Part shown: piece by piece, positions 1 through 11,744 of the stretch
How the letters are laid out: each line of letters opens with the position of its first letter
Numbering within the stretch: the stretch's first letter is position 1
NCBI GenBank assembly: GCA_949751835.1
Contig: CATKHK010000089.1
Location: 110,348-174,347 of the forward strand
Length of the DNA: 64,000 nucleotides
DNA from: Blepharisma japonicum
Taxonomy: Eukaryota; Ciliophora; Heterotrichea; Heterotrichida; Blepharismidae
Direction: 5' to 3'
Program-made: the position numbers and the translations under genes
The notes under the pieces: model-generated
Database searches by the model: none
What the model was told of the DNA's origin: nothing
What the model saw: the letters and a program-made list of their open reading frames with translations, nothing else

Positions 1-3000
1 GGGCACATTGTGGAGGACATTCTGAATTTGGAGAGCAGGTCTTAGGATTGCTGTAATAATATCCAGGGTTGCATTGGCAAGAATTTTCATTTAGATATGC
101 ATTTGCTGGACAAGCACATGTAGGAGGAGCTGACATATGAGTAGTATCAACACACGCATTGCAATTAGTAGCTGAATTCGTGCATCCTGCACAATTATTA
201 TTGCATGGTGAACAGACACTTGTACTGCTGAAATAATAGCCTGCATTGCAAACACATAAACCATTATTTAAGCTACTTAGAGCAGGACAAGCACATGCAG
301 GAGCAGCTGTCATATGAACAGGATCAATACAGGTGACGCAGGTTGTTGCTGAAATAGCACAGGTTTGACAATTAATCTGGCATGCTGAGCATACAGTATT
401 CGAGCTGTAAAAGTATCCAGTATTGCAAACACAAGAACTCCCTATAAGGATTGAATTGTAAGGGCATGAGCATGCAGGAGCAGCTGACATATGAGTAGTG
501 TCCTGGCAGGTATCACAGCTACTAGGGCTTGAGTCACAACTGGCACAGTTAGGTTGGCAAGCAGAGCAAACAGTATTAGAGCTGAAATAATAGCCTAAAT
601 TGCAAGCACAGATGCTTCCAATTAAGCTTCCATTTGCAGGGCAAGCACATGTTGGGGCTGCAGACATGTGAACAGTGTCTATACAAGAACCGCAATTGTT
701 TGAAGTGATAGAACAGCTAACGCATTGTGAAGCACAAGCAGAGCAAACAGTATTTGAGCTGAAGTATAGGCCTATATTACAAGTGCAAGTTCCAGCAACC
801 AAAGCTGAATAAACTGGACATGCACAGGTTGGAGGATTTCCCATATGGACAGTATCAATGCAGGCTGAGCAAGTAGAGGCAGACACCGAACAGGTAGAAC
901 ACTGAGAAGCGCAAGCGCTACAAGATCCATTAGTAGAAGAATAGTAACCTGTATTGCAAACACATTGTCCATTAGCATTTATCGAAGAGTTGGCAGGACA
1001 GGCACAAGCAGGAGCTGCTGTCATATGAGTAGTATCAGTACAGGTTATGCAGTTAGAAGCTGTATTAGTGCAAGTCGCACAGTTACTATTACAAGCAGCG
1101 CAAGCCGTAGGAGTCTGGTAGAAATACCCAGTAATGCAGGTACATACATTATTGCTGAGGATTGAGTTAGATGGGCACGAACAAGTTGGAGGTGCTGTCA
1201 TATGGATTGTATCAATACAAGTTAAACAATTAGTTCATGTACTACAAGTCAAACAATTAGAAGCACATGCAGAGCATACAGTATTTGAAATGTAGTGATA
1301 ACCTGAATTGCAAACACATTGACCTTCAACAAGTGATGAGGAAGTTGGGCAGACACAATTAGGCGGTGAGCTCATATGGACTGTGTCAATGCATGTTAAA
1401 CATGATGAAGGAGACCCAAAGCAACTTCCACAATTAGCTTGGCATGGAGAACAAGTGCTCGCACTAGAAAAGTAATAGCCTGTATTGCATACACAGGAAC
1501 TTCCTTGTAGATAAGAATTTGCAGGACATACGCATTTAGGAGCTGCTGTCATATGAGTTGGATCAATACAGGTTAAGCAAGCATTACTAGGAGAGCAAGT
1601 TGCACAGTTAGTTTGGCATGCAGTGCAGACAGTTTTTGATGAGAAATAGTATCCAGTGTTACAAACACAAGAACCATCGATAATCGCAGAATTCGTTGGG
1701 CAGGAACAGGTAGGAGTGCCTAAGCTGTGAACTTGATCAGTGCATGAATTGCAATAACTACTAGATCAAGTGCAAGTAGCGCATTGAGGATCGCATGCGG
1801 CGCATACATTATTTGAGGTATAATAGTATCCAGAGACACATGTACACAAATCTCCAATAAGATTTGAATATGGTGGGCAAGCACAATCTGGAGCAGCTGA
1901 CATATGAGTTGGATCAGTGCATGTTAGGCAATTTCTTGCTGAGTTTTGGCATGTCCCACAATTTGCATTGCATGTAGCACAGTTAGTATTGTTACTATAG
2001 AAATACCCAGGGTTGCAAATACAGCTACCTTGAATGAGAGTTGAGTTACCGGGACAGGAGCACACTGGTATACCACTCATATGGACTGGATCAACACAGG
2101 TTACACAAGTATTATCATAATATTTACAAGTAGCGCAATTGCTGGCGCATGGTGAACATTTATAAAATATGTCGTAATAGTAGCCTGGCGTGCAGACACA
2201 ATTTCCATCTGTTAATATTGAATTAGCTGGACAAGCACAAGTCGGCGGATCTGACATATGAATAACATCAGAACAGTCAACACAATTCGTTGCAGTGTTT
2301 TCGCATGTTTCACATTGAGGTTGGCATGCAGGGCAAGAACTACCATTAAGGTAATAACCGGCATTGCAGCTTGAACATGTATTAGTTGATGTCGATCAGC
2401 AAGTTTTGCAAGGTGGAGTGCAGGCTGTAAAAATTGGTTGGTATTTCAGATCTTCTAAGCATTCTTCTATCTCTTTTGCATATTTTTCGCTTTCTCCGAG
2501 AAAAATGGCACTAATGATCGCTCTGCTTAGCAAGCTGACTTTTTTGTCTTCATCGAGCTCTTGGTATATTTTTCGATCGACCTTAATTTCAATGCTCTTA
2601 AGTTGGTTATCACTGGAGAACTCACAGACTTTAGCGCTGGTTGAATTCTGAATAAAATTGTCACTTAAAGAGAAAAATACGGCTAAATCTGCTTCAAGTT
2701 CTTTGAGCTTCATGTAATTATCTAACTGAATGCTCTTGCAAAGATTTTTCTCTCCAAGTTTAAGAGGCTGAGCTTGTGGCTTGACGAATAAGACTTGTGA
2801 TAAAATTTCTGCTGCTTTATAAGCTGAGTCTTCTAAATCTTCCAATAAATCATCTATGTCTTCGGACATCGAATTAATTTCTACATAAATCCGAGCTGAT
2901 CTGTAAACGTCTTTATAACTGCTTGATTCAGCTTGGATTTTAGGAAGAAATTGTGGATAATCCTTAGAAGAGAAGACGGATGAGGAAGAGGAGAGACCAA

Positions 3001-3049
3001 TTCCTAAAAGGAAAAGCAAAGCAAAGGTGGATTTCTTTATCATATTCAT
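1..3049 (-). CDS. Giant secreted cysteine-rich repeat protein, copy 1 (C-terminus outside window)
   Basis: This is the first of three tandem paralogs. The start is the ATG at 3049 (MNM-[IV]-KKS), which all three copies share; the further upstream ATG of copies 2 and 3 is lost here. Residues 1-25 look like a signal peptide. A ~200-aa Ser/Lys/Glu-rich domain follows, then repeats of about 59 aa with ten cysteines each, spaced C-x2-C-x3-C-x2-C-x6-C-x2-C-x11-C-x-C-x10-C-x-C, and a signature D-[TS]-x-H-M-[ST]-x-x-P. This resembles growth-factor-receptor/EGF-like cysteine-rich domains. Three in-frame TGA codons (2396-2398, 1766-1768, 1235-1237) must be read as Trp to keep the frame, and the protein on both sides stays aligned with copy 3. 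Role unknown; a secreted or surface-coat protein is the likely class. The gene runs off the window at position 1. Confidence 0.85.
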
Positions 3050-3059
3050 TATTACCACA

Positions 3060-4060
3060 TATTTGAGTTCAAAATATAGCCAAGCAAAGAGAGCGTTAAA
3101 TATATAAAGGAGAAATTTATTACAGAAATTTAGTCGAATCGGGAGTCTTCAGAAAAGCAGTGATAATTTAAAAATTTTAAAGAAAGAGAATATTTTTGGA
3201 AAATTTTTAAAATAATTAACACAAATTTTCCTAATAAATAGAATTATGATATACCAAATTTTGGCAACAAATTTTTATAAGAATTGTTTGAGGTAATTGA
3301 TGATTTTTAATTATGAAACATAATAAATATTGAATAATTACTCATAAACATTTATATCATTTATTATACTTGATTTTCTAATATTTTCTATCCTTGTAAT
3401 CAAGTAAATATCTAATAAAAGGCTATTCAATTTTCCGCTTTTATTCTATTTATTTTTGCACAAAATACTTACAAATAAGAATGAATAGTGATACTTCTAG
3501 GTCATAAGTCAATATATATTGATGATGTTTAATAATAAGAACATCTTATTTTTAGGTTTTAAATATAGCTTGTATCTATTTCTCAATTTCTAAAATGCTC
3601 TAAATTTTATGAATAAGTTATTTTTAAAGAATTTGTAGAGAGTTTTTGCTTTTAGCTTATTTGAAGTAATTCTGTTTAATACTTTGAATTTTTAGCTTTC
3701 CATTTATAGGTTTATAATACTTCAGCCGCCACTCAAAATTCAAAGCGGAAGAAATTTTAAGAAGAGTAGCTTCTAAATCATTGAGAATAAAGTAAATATT
3801 GTGTTACATACCAATTTTAAAGCAGAGAAAATAATTTGAATCAAAAATAAAAATAGATAAACAAAAATGTTAAAAAATCCACATTAAAAGAATAATAGAT
3901 CGCGATTTTTATTTTTATAAGATTTTAAGTTTTTATATTCCTCAATATCTTCTGACACTTTTCATCTGCAATTTGAAGCAGCTAAAATAAAATTTCTATT
4001 TTCTTCATAATTTGTTTTACTATTCTATTCCCATCTATGGGGATTAAAATAGTTTATTAT
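3060..4060. repeat. Duplicated upstream block, unit 1
   Basis: The AT-rich DNA upstream of copy 1 is closely similar to 9250-10270 and 15565-16690. A recognisable shared stretch is near 3480-3590 (dispersed A/T runs around ATACTTCTAGG). No intact gene is seen here. The similarity shows that the duplication unit includes more than the coding region. Confidence 0.7.
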
Positions 4061-4374
4061 AATCACTTGTTTAAGAGAATCAAGATCCATAACCATATTT
4101 TATTTGCGCAAACAATACGTTTTATGTTTCTCTCAAGAAATTCAGCTATGTGAATAATGAGTTAATGGAGATAGCTTTTTTTAAAGGATTAGGTGAGCTT
4201 CTGCATTTCTCATAAAACTCTTGAAATTCAATCCAAAGTATTTTTTTGGCTTTTGAAACTAATAAATTTGGGAAATAAGGAAATAGAAATGAGAGGTTAT
4301 GAGGGCAAATATGAAGACTTTTAAAATATAGTGCTTGAGAAACATAAAGAGGAAGTTTGTAGTTTAGCTCATAA

Positions 4375-4970
4375 CTATTGCTATAAGTATACCTAAGCGA
4401 GTGCATTTATAGCTTATATGCGTTTAGTTATATGATTCTAACTTGCAATCCTCAGTTTTTCAGTCATTATTTTCTAAATAACTATAGTTTAAGGTGTAAA
4501 ATTAAGTTCCATTATTTGAGTTAGAGCTTTGGGTAGATTTATTTGATGTATCCTGATAGATAATTTTTACTGGATCAAAATTTTAAGGTGAAATAGTTAT
4601 ACTTGATATAATATACTATCAATTTGATAGATTTATTTTTAGGTATATTTTACACTATAAAAGATATTATTAAATTTTTAGCTTTAATTAGATAGTATAT
4701 TGTTTGATTGCTTATATTGTTTAAATAGATTTGATTTAAAGTCGAAAGATCAATTAGACTAAAGAAACAATAGATAAAGTTGCATTTTCCTTATTAGGGA
4801 TTAAATCATAATTAATTAGTTTTCTCAACACTCGAATTTCAATCCAAAAAACTTTTTATGTCATAATAAATATAATTGAAGAATTTTTTAAAGTTCTTGT
4901 GAAATTTGCCCATTCATCCTCAAACTCTTTTGAATTTCTGCATTTATAAAAATATGGGGAGTCATAATAT
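4375..4970 (-). pseudogene. Decayed 3' fragment of the polycystin-1-like (REJ/GPS) gene
   Basis: The sequence matches about 17945-18420 of the intact receptor gene, i.e. the region just before and after the GPS motif, in the same orientation and order. It carries many substitutions, small indels and a ~92-bp insertion at 4607-4703. No open frame runs through it, so it is a relic carried with the duplicated unit. Nearby DNA at 4146-4374 shows short further similarities to the receptor (an L-P-L-Y-V-S-Q stretch), but no gene. Confidence 0.75.
4607..4703. mobile_element. Small TIR-bounded insertion (MITE- or IES-like)
   Basis: A perfect 11-bp inverted repeat, AATATACTATC at 4610-4620 and GATAGTATATT at 4691-4701, bounds ~92 bp of AT-rich DNA that is absent from the intact paralog near 18165. 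TA dinucleotides lie at both edges, as expected for TA-targeting elements and for ciliate internal eliminated sequences. There is no coding capacity. The exact ends are uncertain because the surrounding pseudogene has diverged. Confidence 0.5.
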
Positions 4971-5429
4971 ATATTTCTTTTTGTTGAAAATTCACATAGA
5001 CTAGAAGTAACCAAAATCTCTCCTTCTTTATTAAGAAATAAACTGGATATATAAAACTTAGATTGGAGCTTAAATCAAAACTTTAAATCCTTTTAGATGC
5101 CTTATATTTTGCATTATCATTAATTATTATATTTATCAGTTTTAAATTAAAATAATATACAAAGTTGCCATATTTATGGCGATTAAAAAATTAATATTTA
5201 CATATTATAAATAAATAATATTATAATCACTAGAAGCTAAAATACTATTTTTATCAATCAAAGCTTCTTATTTACTAATTTTTATTTATATTTTGAATTT
5301 AAATTATCATTTATTTATTGCCAATGAAATATCTTCTGTTGAACGGATAAATCATGCTGCTATTAATAAAATATTTATTTATTAAATGGTATACACTCAT
5401 TAAAGCTATTATCTAAATTATCTAAGTAT
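4971..5429. repeat. Duplicated downstream block, unit 2 (non-coding)
   Basis: No gene is seen. About 5220-5429 is almost the same as 11530-11744, the DNA immediately 3' of copy 3, so it is the shared 3' flank of the cysteine-rich genes. About 4990-5130 matches 10510-10650. Confidence 0.65.
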
Positions 5430-8400
5430 TTAGGAGTAAACATTGGTGATATTGGCTATATTGTTGTAATTGTGTATATTTATTACGCAGCAAGTACAAT
5501 TACAGCTTGAGTTAGGTTGGCAAGCTTTAACCCATGGATTAAATTGATAATCAGAGTCTTTACATGCGCAAGATCCTGTAGCAATAGTTAAATCCATATT
5601 AGCAAAATCATCACACTCTGTGCAAAAAGTAGCTGAATTAGAGCACTGAGCGCAAGGAGGCATGCAAATCTGGCATACTCCTAAACTTGACAAATAATAG
5701 CCTTCAATGCATTGGCAAGTTCCAGAGGTCTGATTAAAAGTAGCATATTGGTCCCAACATCTACAAGTACCAGTCGCAGGATTCAAATACATATTATCAG
5801 GATCATTGCATGCAGTGCAAAAGCTATCTGAAGAGCATTGGGCACATTGTGGAGGACATTCTGAATTTGGAGAGCATGTCTTAGGATTGCTGTAATAATA
5901 TCCAGGGTTGCATTGGCAAGTATTTCCATTTAGATATGCATTTGCTGGGCAAGCACATGTAGGAGGAGCTGACATATGAGTAGTATCAGCACATGCATTG
6001 CAATTAGTAGCTGTATTCGTGCATCCTGCACAATTATTATTGCATGATGAACAGACACTTGCACTGCTGAAATAATAGCCTGCATTGCAAACACAATAAC
6101 CATTAACTAAGCTGCTTAGTGGAGGACAAGCACATGCAGGAGCAGCTGTCATATGAATTGTATCACTACAGGTGACACAGGCTGTTGCTGAAGTAGCACA
6201 GGTTTGGCAATTAGTCTGACATGCTGAGCATACAGTATTTGAGCTGTAAAAGTATCCAGTATCGCAAACACAAGAATTCCCTATAAGGACTGAGTTGTAA
6301 GGGCATGAACAGCCGGGAGCAGCTGACATATGAACTATGTCCTGGCAAGTAGCACAATTACTAGGATTTGAGTCACAACTGGCACAGTTAGGTGAGCAGG
6401 CAGAACAAACAGTATTAGAGCTGAAATAATAGCCTAAATTGCAAGCACAACTGTTTTCAATTAAGTTTGCATTTGCAGGGCAAGCACATGCTGGGGCTGC
6501 AGACATGTGAACAGTGTCTACACAAGTACCGCAATTGGCTTGAGTGGTATAACAGCTAGCACATTGTTGAGCACAAGCAGAACAAATGGTATTTGTGCTG
6601 AAATAAAAGCCTGTATTACAAGTGCAAGTTCCGGCAACCAAATATGAATTAACTGGACATGCACAGGTTGGAGGATTTCCCATATGAACAGTATCAATGC
6701 AGGCTGAGCAAGTAGAGGCAGACACCGAACAGGTAGAACACCGAGGAGAGCAAGGGCTACATTTATTATTTAAAAAATAAAACCCTGTATTGCAAACACA
6801 TTGTCCACTAGCATTTATTGCAGAGTAAGCTGGGCAAGCACAAACAGGAGCTGTTGTCATATGAGTGGTATCAGTGCAGGTTATGCAGTTTGAAGCTGTA
6901 TTAGAACAAGTCGCGCAGTTATTCTGGCAAGCAGTGCAAGTTGTTGCTGATCCAGAACTGTAAAAGAACCCAGAATTGCATATACATGAACCAGCGCTAA
7001 GTATTGAGTTAGATGGACAGCTACATGTAGGAGCTGCTGACATATGAACTGTATCGCTACAGGTTAAACAAGCAGTTCCAGTGTTGCAAGTTGCACAGTT
7101 AATAGCACATGCAGAACATACAGTAGCCGAAGAGTAATAATAGCCTGCATTGCAAACACATGTGGTCGCGATAAGTATTGAGTTAGATGGGCAAACACAT
7201 GCAGGAGCCGCTGACATATGAGTGGTATCAATGCAGGTCATGCAGTTTGAAGCTGAATTAGAACAAGTTGCACAATTACTATTACAAGCAGCACAAGTCG
7301 TAGTAGTCTGATAGAAATACCCATCAATGCAGGTGCATACATTATTGTTGAGGATTGAGTTAGATGGGCAAGAACAAGTTGGGGCTGCTGTCATATGGAT
7401 TGTATCAATACAAGTTAAGCAAACAGTTCATGTGCTACAAGTCAAACAATTAGAAGCACATGCAGAACATACAGTAGGTGAAGAATAATAATAGCCTGCA
7501 TTGCAAACACATTGACCTCCAGTAAGTATTGAGTAAGTTGGGCAGACACAACTAGGCGGTGAGCTCATATGAACTGTGTCTATGCATGTTAAACATGATG
7601 AAGCAGATCCTGAACAACTTCCACAATTAGATTGGCATGGAGAACAAGTGCTCACATTAGAATAGTAATAGCCTGGATTGCATACACAGGAAGTTTCTAA
7701 TAGATAAGAATTATCAGGGCAATGGCATTTAGGAGGTGCTGTCATATGTATTGGATCAAGACATGTTGCACAAGCAATACTAGGAGTACAAGTTGCACAG
7801 TTAGCTTGGCATGCAGTGCAGACAGTATTTGACGAGAAATAGTATCCTGTGTTGCAAACACAAGAACCCGAGATAAGCGTAGAATTTCCTGGACAGCTAC
7901 AGTAAGGAGTACCTGAGCTGTGAATTTGATCAGTGCATGAAGAGCATATGTAGCTGGCTGCAGTACAAGCAGAACATTGAGGATCGCATTCGGAGCATAC
8001 AGTATTTGAAGAATAGTAATATCCAGAGTTGCATGTACAAAAACCTCCAATAATATTTGAATTTGCTGGACAAACACATGCTGGAGCAGCTGACATATGA
8101 GTTGAATCAGTGCATAGCAAACAATTTGATGCGGTTGTTACACATGTCACACAATTTGGATTGCATGCTGCGCAGTTAGTGTTGCTACTATAGAAATACC
8201 CAAAGTTGCAAGTACAGCTACCTTGAACGAGAGTCGAGTAACTAGGGCAAGAGCATGCTGGTGCAGCGGTCATATGGACTGTATCAACACAGGTCTCACA
8301 ATCTGCAGCATGATCGTTACAAGTAGCACAATTGCTGGCACATGGTGAACAGTCATTATTAGAGTCGTAATAATAACCTGGTGCGCAGATACAATTTCCC

Positions 8401-9239
8401 TCTGTTAATATTGAATTAGGTGGACAAGCACAAGTTGGCGGATCTGACATATGTTTAGCATCTATACAGTCTTGACAATTCATTGCGCTGTTAATACAGG
8501 TGTTGCATTGAGGTTGGCATGCAAGACAAGTACTACCACTTAGGTAATAGCCCATTTCGCAGCTTGAACATGTAGTAGGTGACGACGTGCAAAATACACA
8601 AGGCGGTTTGCAGTCTGCAAAAATTGGCTGATATTTCAGATTTTCAAGGCTTTCTTCTATCTCTTTGGCATATTTTTCGCTTTTTCCATTGAAAATTGCA
8701 CTAATTATCGCTCTGTTTAGAAAAATGATTTTTTTGTCTTCATCGAGCTCTTGGTATATTTTTCGATCGACCTTAATTTCAATGCTATTAACCTGGTTAT
8801 CACTGGAGTACTCACAGACTTTAGCGCTAGTAGAATTTTTTATAAAATTGTCGCTTAAAGAGAAAAATACGGCTAAATCTGTTTCAAATTCTTTGAACTT
8901 TATGAAATTATCTAGTTGAATACTCTTGCAAAGATTTTTCTCACCAAGTTTAAGAGGCTGAGCTTGGGGCTTAACGAATAAGACTTGCGGTAAAATTTCT
9001 GCTGCTTTATAAGCTGAGTCTTCTAAATCTTCCAATAAATCATCCATGTCTCCAGACATTGAATTAATTTCTACATAAATCCGAGCTGGTCTGTAAACAT
9101 CTTTATAACTGCTTGATTCAGCTTGGATTTTAGGAAGAAATTGCGGATAATCCTTAGAAGAGAAGATGGATGAGGAAGAGAAGAGACCAATTACTAAAAG
9201 GACAAGCAATGCAAAGGTGGATTTCTTTACCATATTCAT
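5430..9239 (-). CDS. Giant secreted cysteine-rich repeat protein, copy 2
   Basis: The predicted protein has 1269 aa, starting at ATG 9239 and ending at TAA 5430-5432. An alternative in-frame ATG lies at 9296. The order is signal peptide (about 1-25), N-terminal unique domain (to about 230), then about 17 cysteine-rich repeats of ~59 aa with the D-x-x-H-M signature, ending in a short Asn-rich tail with NCTC-type cysteines. No C-terminal membrane segment is visible, so a secreted protein is most likely. One in-frame TGA (7428-7430) joins the two halves. The same position is TCA (Ser) in copy 3 and TGA in copy 1. The total length equals that of copy 3 exactly, which argues against a broken gene. 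Partner and function are unknown. Confidence 0.9.
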
Positions 9240-9249
9240 TATTACCACA

Positions 9250-10270
9250 TATTTGAGTTCAAAATATAGCCGAGCAAAGAAGAGTATTAAATACATAAAG
9301 GAGAAATTTATCTCAGAAAGTTAGTGAAATCGAGAGTCTTTAGAAAAATAGTGATAATTTAAAATTTGACTTAAAGAAGAGAATAATTCTTGGAAGATTT
9401 TTAATATAATTAACACAAATTTTCTAATAAATGGAATTATGAAATGCCAAATTTTGGCAACAATTTTATAGGAATTATTTGGGGTAATTGTTGAAATTTA
9501 ATTATGAAGCATAATAAATATTGAATAATTAGAAGCCCATAAACATTTATGCCATTTAATTTATTATCCTTGATTTTCTACTATTTTCTATCCTTGTAAA
9601 TAAAGTAAATACCTATTCAATTATCCGTTTTTATTCTATTTATTTTTGCGCAAAATACTTACAAATAAGAATGAATAGTGATACTTCTAGGTCATAAGTC
9701 AATATATATTAATGATGTTTAATAATAAGATCATCTTATTTTTAGGTTTTAAATATAGCTTGTATCTAATTCTCAATTTCTAAAATGCTCTAAACTTTAT
9801 GAATAAGTTATTTTTTAAAGAACTTGCAGAGAGTCTTTGCTTTTGGCTATTTGAAGTAATTCTGTTAATACTTCGAATATTTAGCTTTCCATTTATAGGT
9901 TTATAATACTTCAATCGCCACTCAAAATTCAAAGCGTAAGGAGTTTTAAGAAAAGTAATGTCTAAGTCATTGAGAATAAAGTAAATATTGTGCTATATAT
10001 CAATTTTAGGCAGAGAAGATCAAAATTGAAACAGAAATAAAAATAGATAAACAAAAATGTTAAAAATCCACATTAAAAGAATAAAAATTCATGATTTTGA
10101 TTTTTATAAGATTTTTCGTTTTTATATTCCCCATTATCTTCTGACACTTTTGATCTGCAATTTGAAGCAGCTAAAATAATTTTTTTTCAATTTTTCAAAT
10201 TTCTTATTTTCTTAATAATCTGTTTTACTATTCTACTGCCATCTATGTGGATTAAAATAGTTTATTATAA
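9250..10270. repeat. Duplicated upstream block, unit 2
   Basis: Non-coding AT-rich DNA matching 3060-4060 and 15565-16690 with small indels. It contains a degenerate copy (around 10070-10180) of the short plus-strand coding-like stretch at 16551. No other gene is seen. Confidence 0.7.
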
Positions 10271-10344
10271 TCGCTTGTTTAAGAGAATCTAGATTCATAG
10301 CCATATTTTATTTGCGAAAACAATACTTTTTATGCTTCTCTTAA

Positions 10345-10465
10345 GAAATTCAGCTCCAAAAAGCATTTTATATCATAATCAATATAGTTGAAAATTTTTT
10401 TTACGGTCCTTGTGAAATTTCCCATTCATCCACAAATTCTTTGAAATTTCTGCATTTATAAAAAT
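10345..10465 (-). pseudogene. Short relic of the polycystin-1-like gene
   Basis: About 120 bp match 18310-18420 of the intact receptor gene (the segment around TTCTGCATTTAT) with frame-breaking indels. It lies at the same relative position upstream of copy 2 as the longer relic at 4375-4970 upstream of copy 1. Confidence 0.6.
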
Positions 10466-10639
10466 ATGGGATCATATTTCGTTTTGTAAAAATTTACAAA
10501 AACCATAACGTTTTTCTCAAGAAATAGCCAAAATCTCTCCTTCTTTATTAGGAAACGGACTGGATATATAAACTTAAATTGAAGCTTAAATCAAAACTTT
10601 AAATCTTTTTAGAAGACTTACATTTTACATTATCATTAA

Positions 10640-11480
10640 TTATTATATTTACCAGTTTTAATCGCCTTTATCAATCTTTATTCTTATTTTATTGCAATTA
10701 ATAAGATAATTTAGTATGGCTCCCTTTTCTTCCATCTCTTTCATCTTCATCCACCAATCTTTCTCTTGCTTTTTCCTGATTTTTCCTTTTTCTGGCTTTT
10801 CATCCTTTTCATACTTTTTCTGTTTAACTCTTTTTTGTTTTCTTGCTTTCCATTTCAGCCATATTTTTTTATTTGTTGCGTTGCCAATAGGGCATTCAGG
10901 TGAATTTATAATTTGGGTTTTAGTTTGCTTTTCCAGTTGGGTTTTCAGCTGAATTTTGAATTTCAGTAAGATTTTTTGTGAATTTTTTTTTTGATTTCTT
11001 TTAAGTTTTCTATAAAGGCTTCTATATTGGATTTTCTATGAATTTCTGTTGGATTTTCTATTGGATTTCTTTAGAATCTTCTGTTGGATTCTCTGTAGAT
11101 TAATCTTTCCTTCACTTTTTACTTTTCCTGTACTTTTTGTCTTCTCAATTCTTCCTCTAGTTTCTTCTTTGTTCTCTATTTCTTCCTCGCAAATATCTTT
11201 CTTTTGCAGTCATTACTCTTATCCTTTCCTCCCAATCGTTTTCCCCTTCCAGTTCTTCTTCATGATCCTCATCCCAACTCCTAACCATTCCCTTCACCAC
11301 TCTCATTAATTTTATTACCATCTATTTCTTCCTCTTCTAAAAGTCGAAATTTTTCTTCCAAGTCTCAATCTCATCCAATATTTCATCATAAAAGTCATCA
11401 TACCATGAATAGTTTTCTTCAGAGCAAAATTCCTCAAAAAGCTGTAGATGCTCTCATAAGAAGTTGTTATATGCATAAAT
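10640..11480 (-). pseudogene. Decayed lysine/glutamate-rich coding sequence
   Basis: The plus strand is strikingly pyrimidine-rich, so the minus strand reads as Lys/Glu/Arg-rich protein in stretches of 30-100 codons. Examples are an open piece over about 10640-11000 and a W-Y-D-D-F-Y-D-E-containing piece over about 11350-11460. The pieces are in different frames, separated by stops and frameshifts, and no 15-nt intron repairs them. The block is absent between copies 1 and 2 of the array, so it was inserted into, or lost from, only one spacer. Family not recognised. Confidence 0.4.
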
Positions 11481-11744
11481 GATTATTTGCATATAATAAA
11501 TAAATTAATGCAATTAGTATAATCATTAATAGAAGCTAAAATACTATTTTCTATAAATATTTTTTATAAATCAAAGTTTCTTATTTACTAATTTTTATTT
11601 ATATTTTGAATTTTTAAATTACCATTTATTTATTTTCGATAAAATATCTTCTGCTGAGCGGATAAATCAAGCTGCTATTAATAGAATATTTATTTATTAA
11701 ATTGTAAACACTCATTAAAGCTATTATCTAAATTATCTAAGTAT
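11481..11744. repeat. Duplicated 3' flank of copy 3
   Basis: Non-coding, nearly identical to the DNA 3' of copy 2 (about 5200-5429). No gene seen. Confidence 0.65.

Noticed and set aside
4146-4406. 86-codon minus-strand frame
   Set aside because: It lies at the edge of the receptor relic and shares only scraps with it; no start, domain or independent support.
5430-9239. Treating cysteine-rich copy 2 as two genes or a nonsense-mutated pseudogene
   Set aside because: The only interruption is TGA, read as Trp elsewhere in the window, and the full length equals that of copy 3 exactly.
10716-11309. Two hydrophobic plus-strand open frames that look like membrane proteins
   Set aside because: They come from the pyrimidine-rich strand of a decayed Lys/Glu-rich sequence; the minus strand gives the sensible protein composition.
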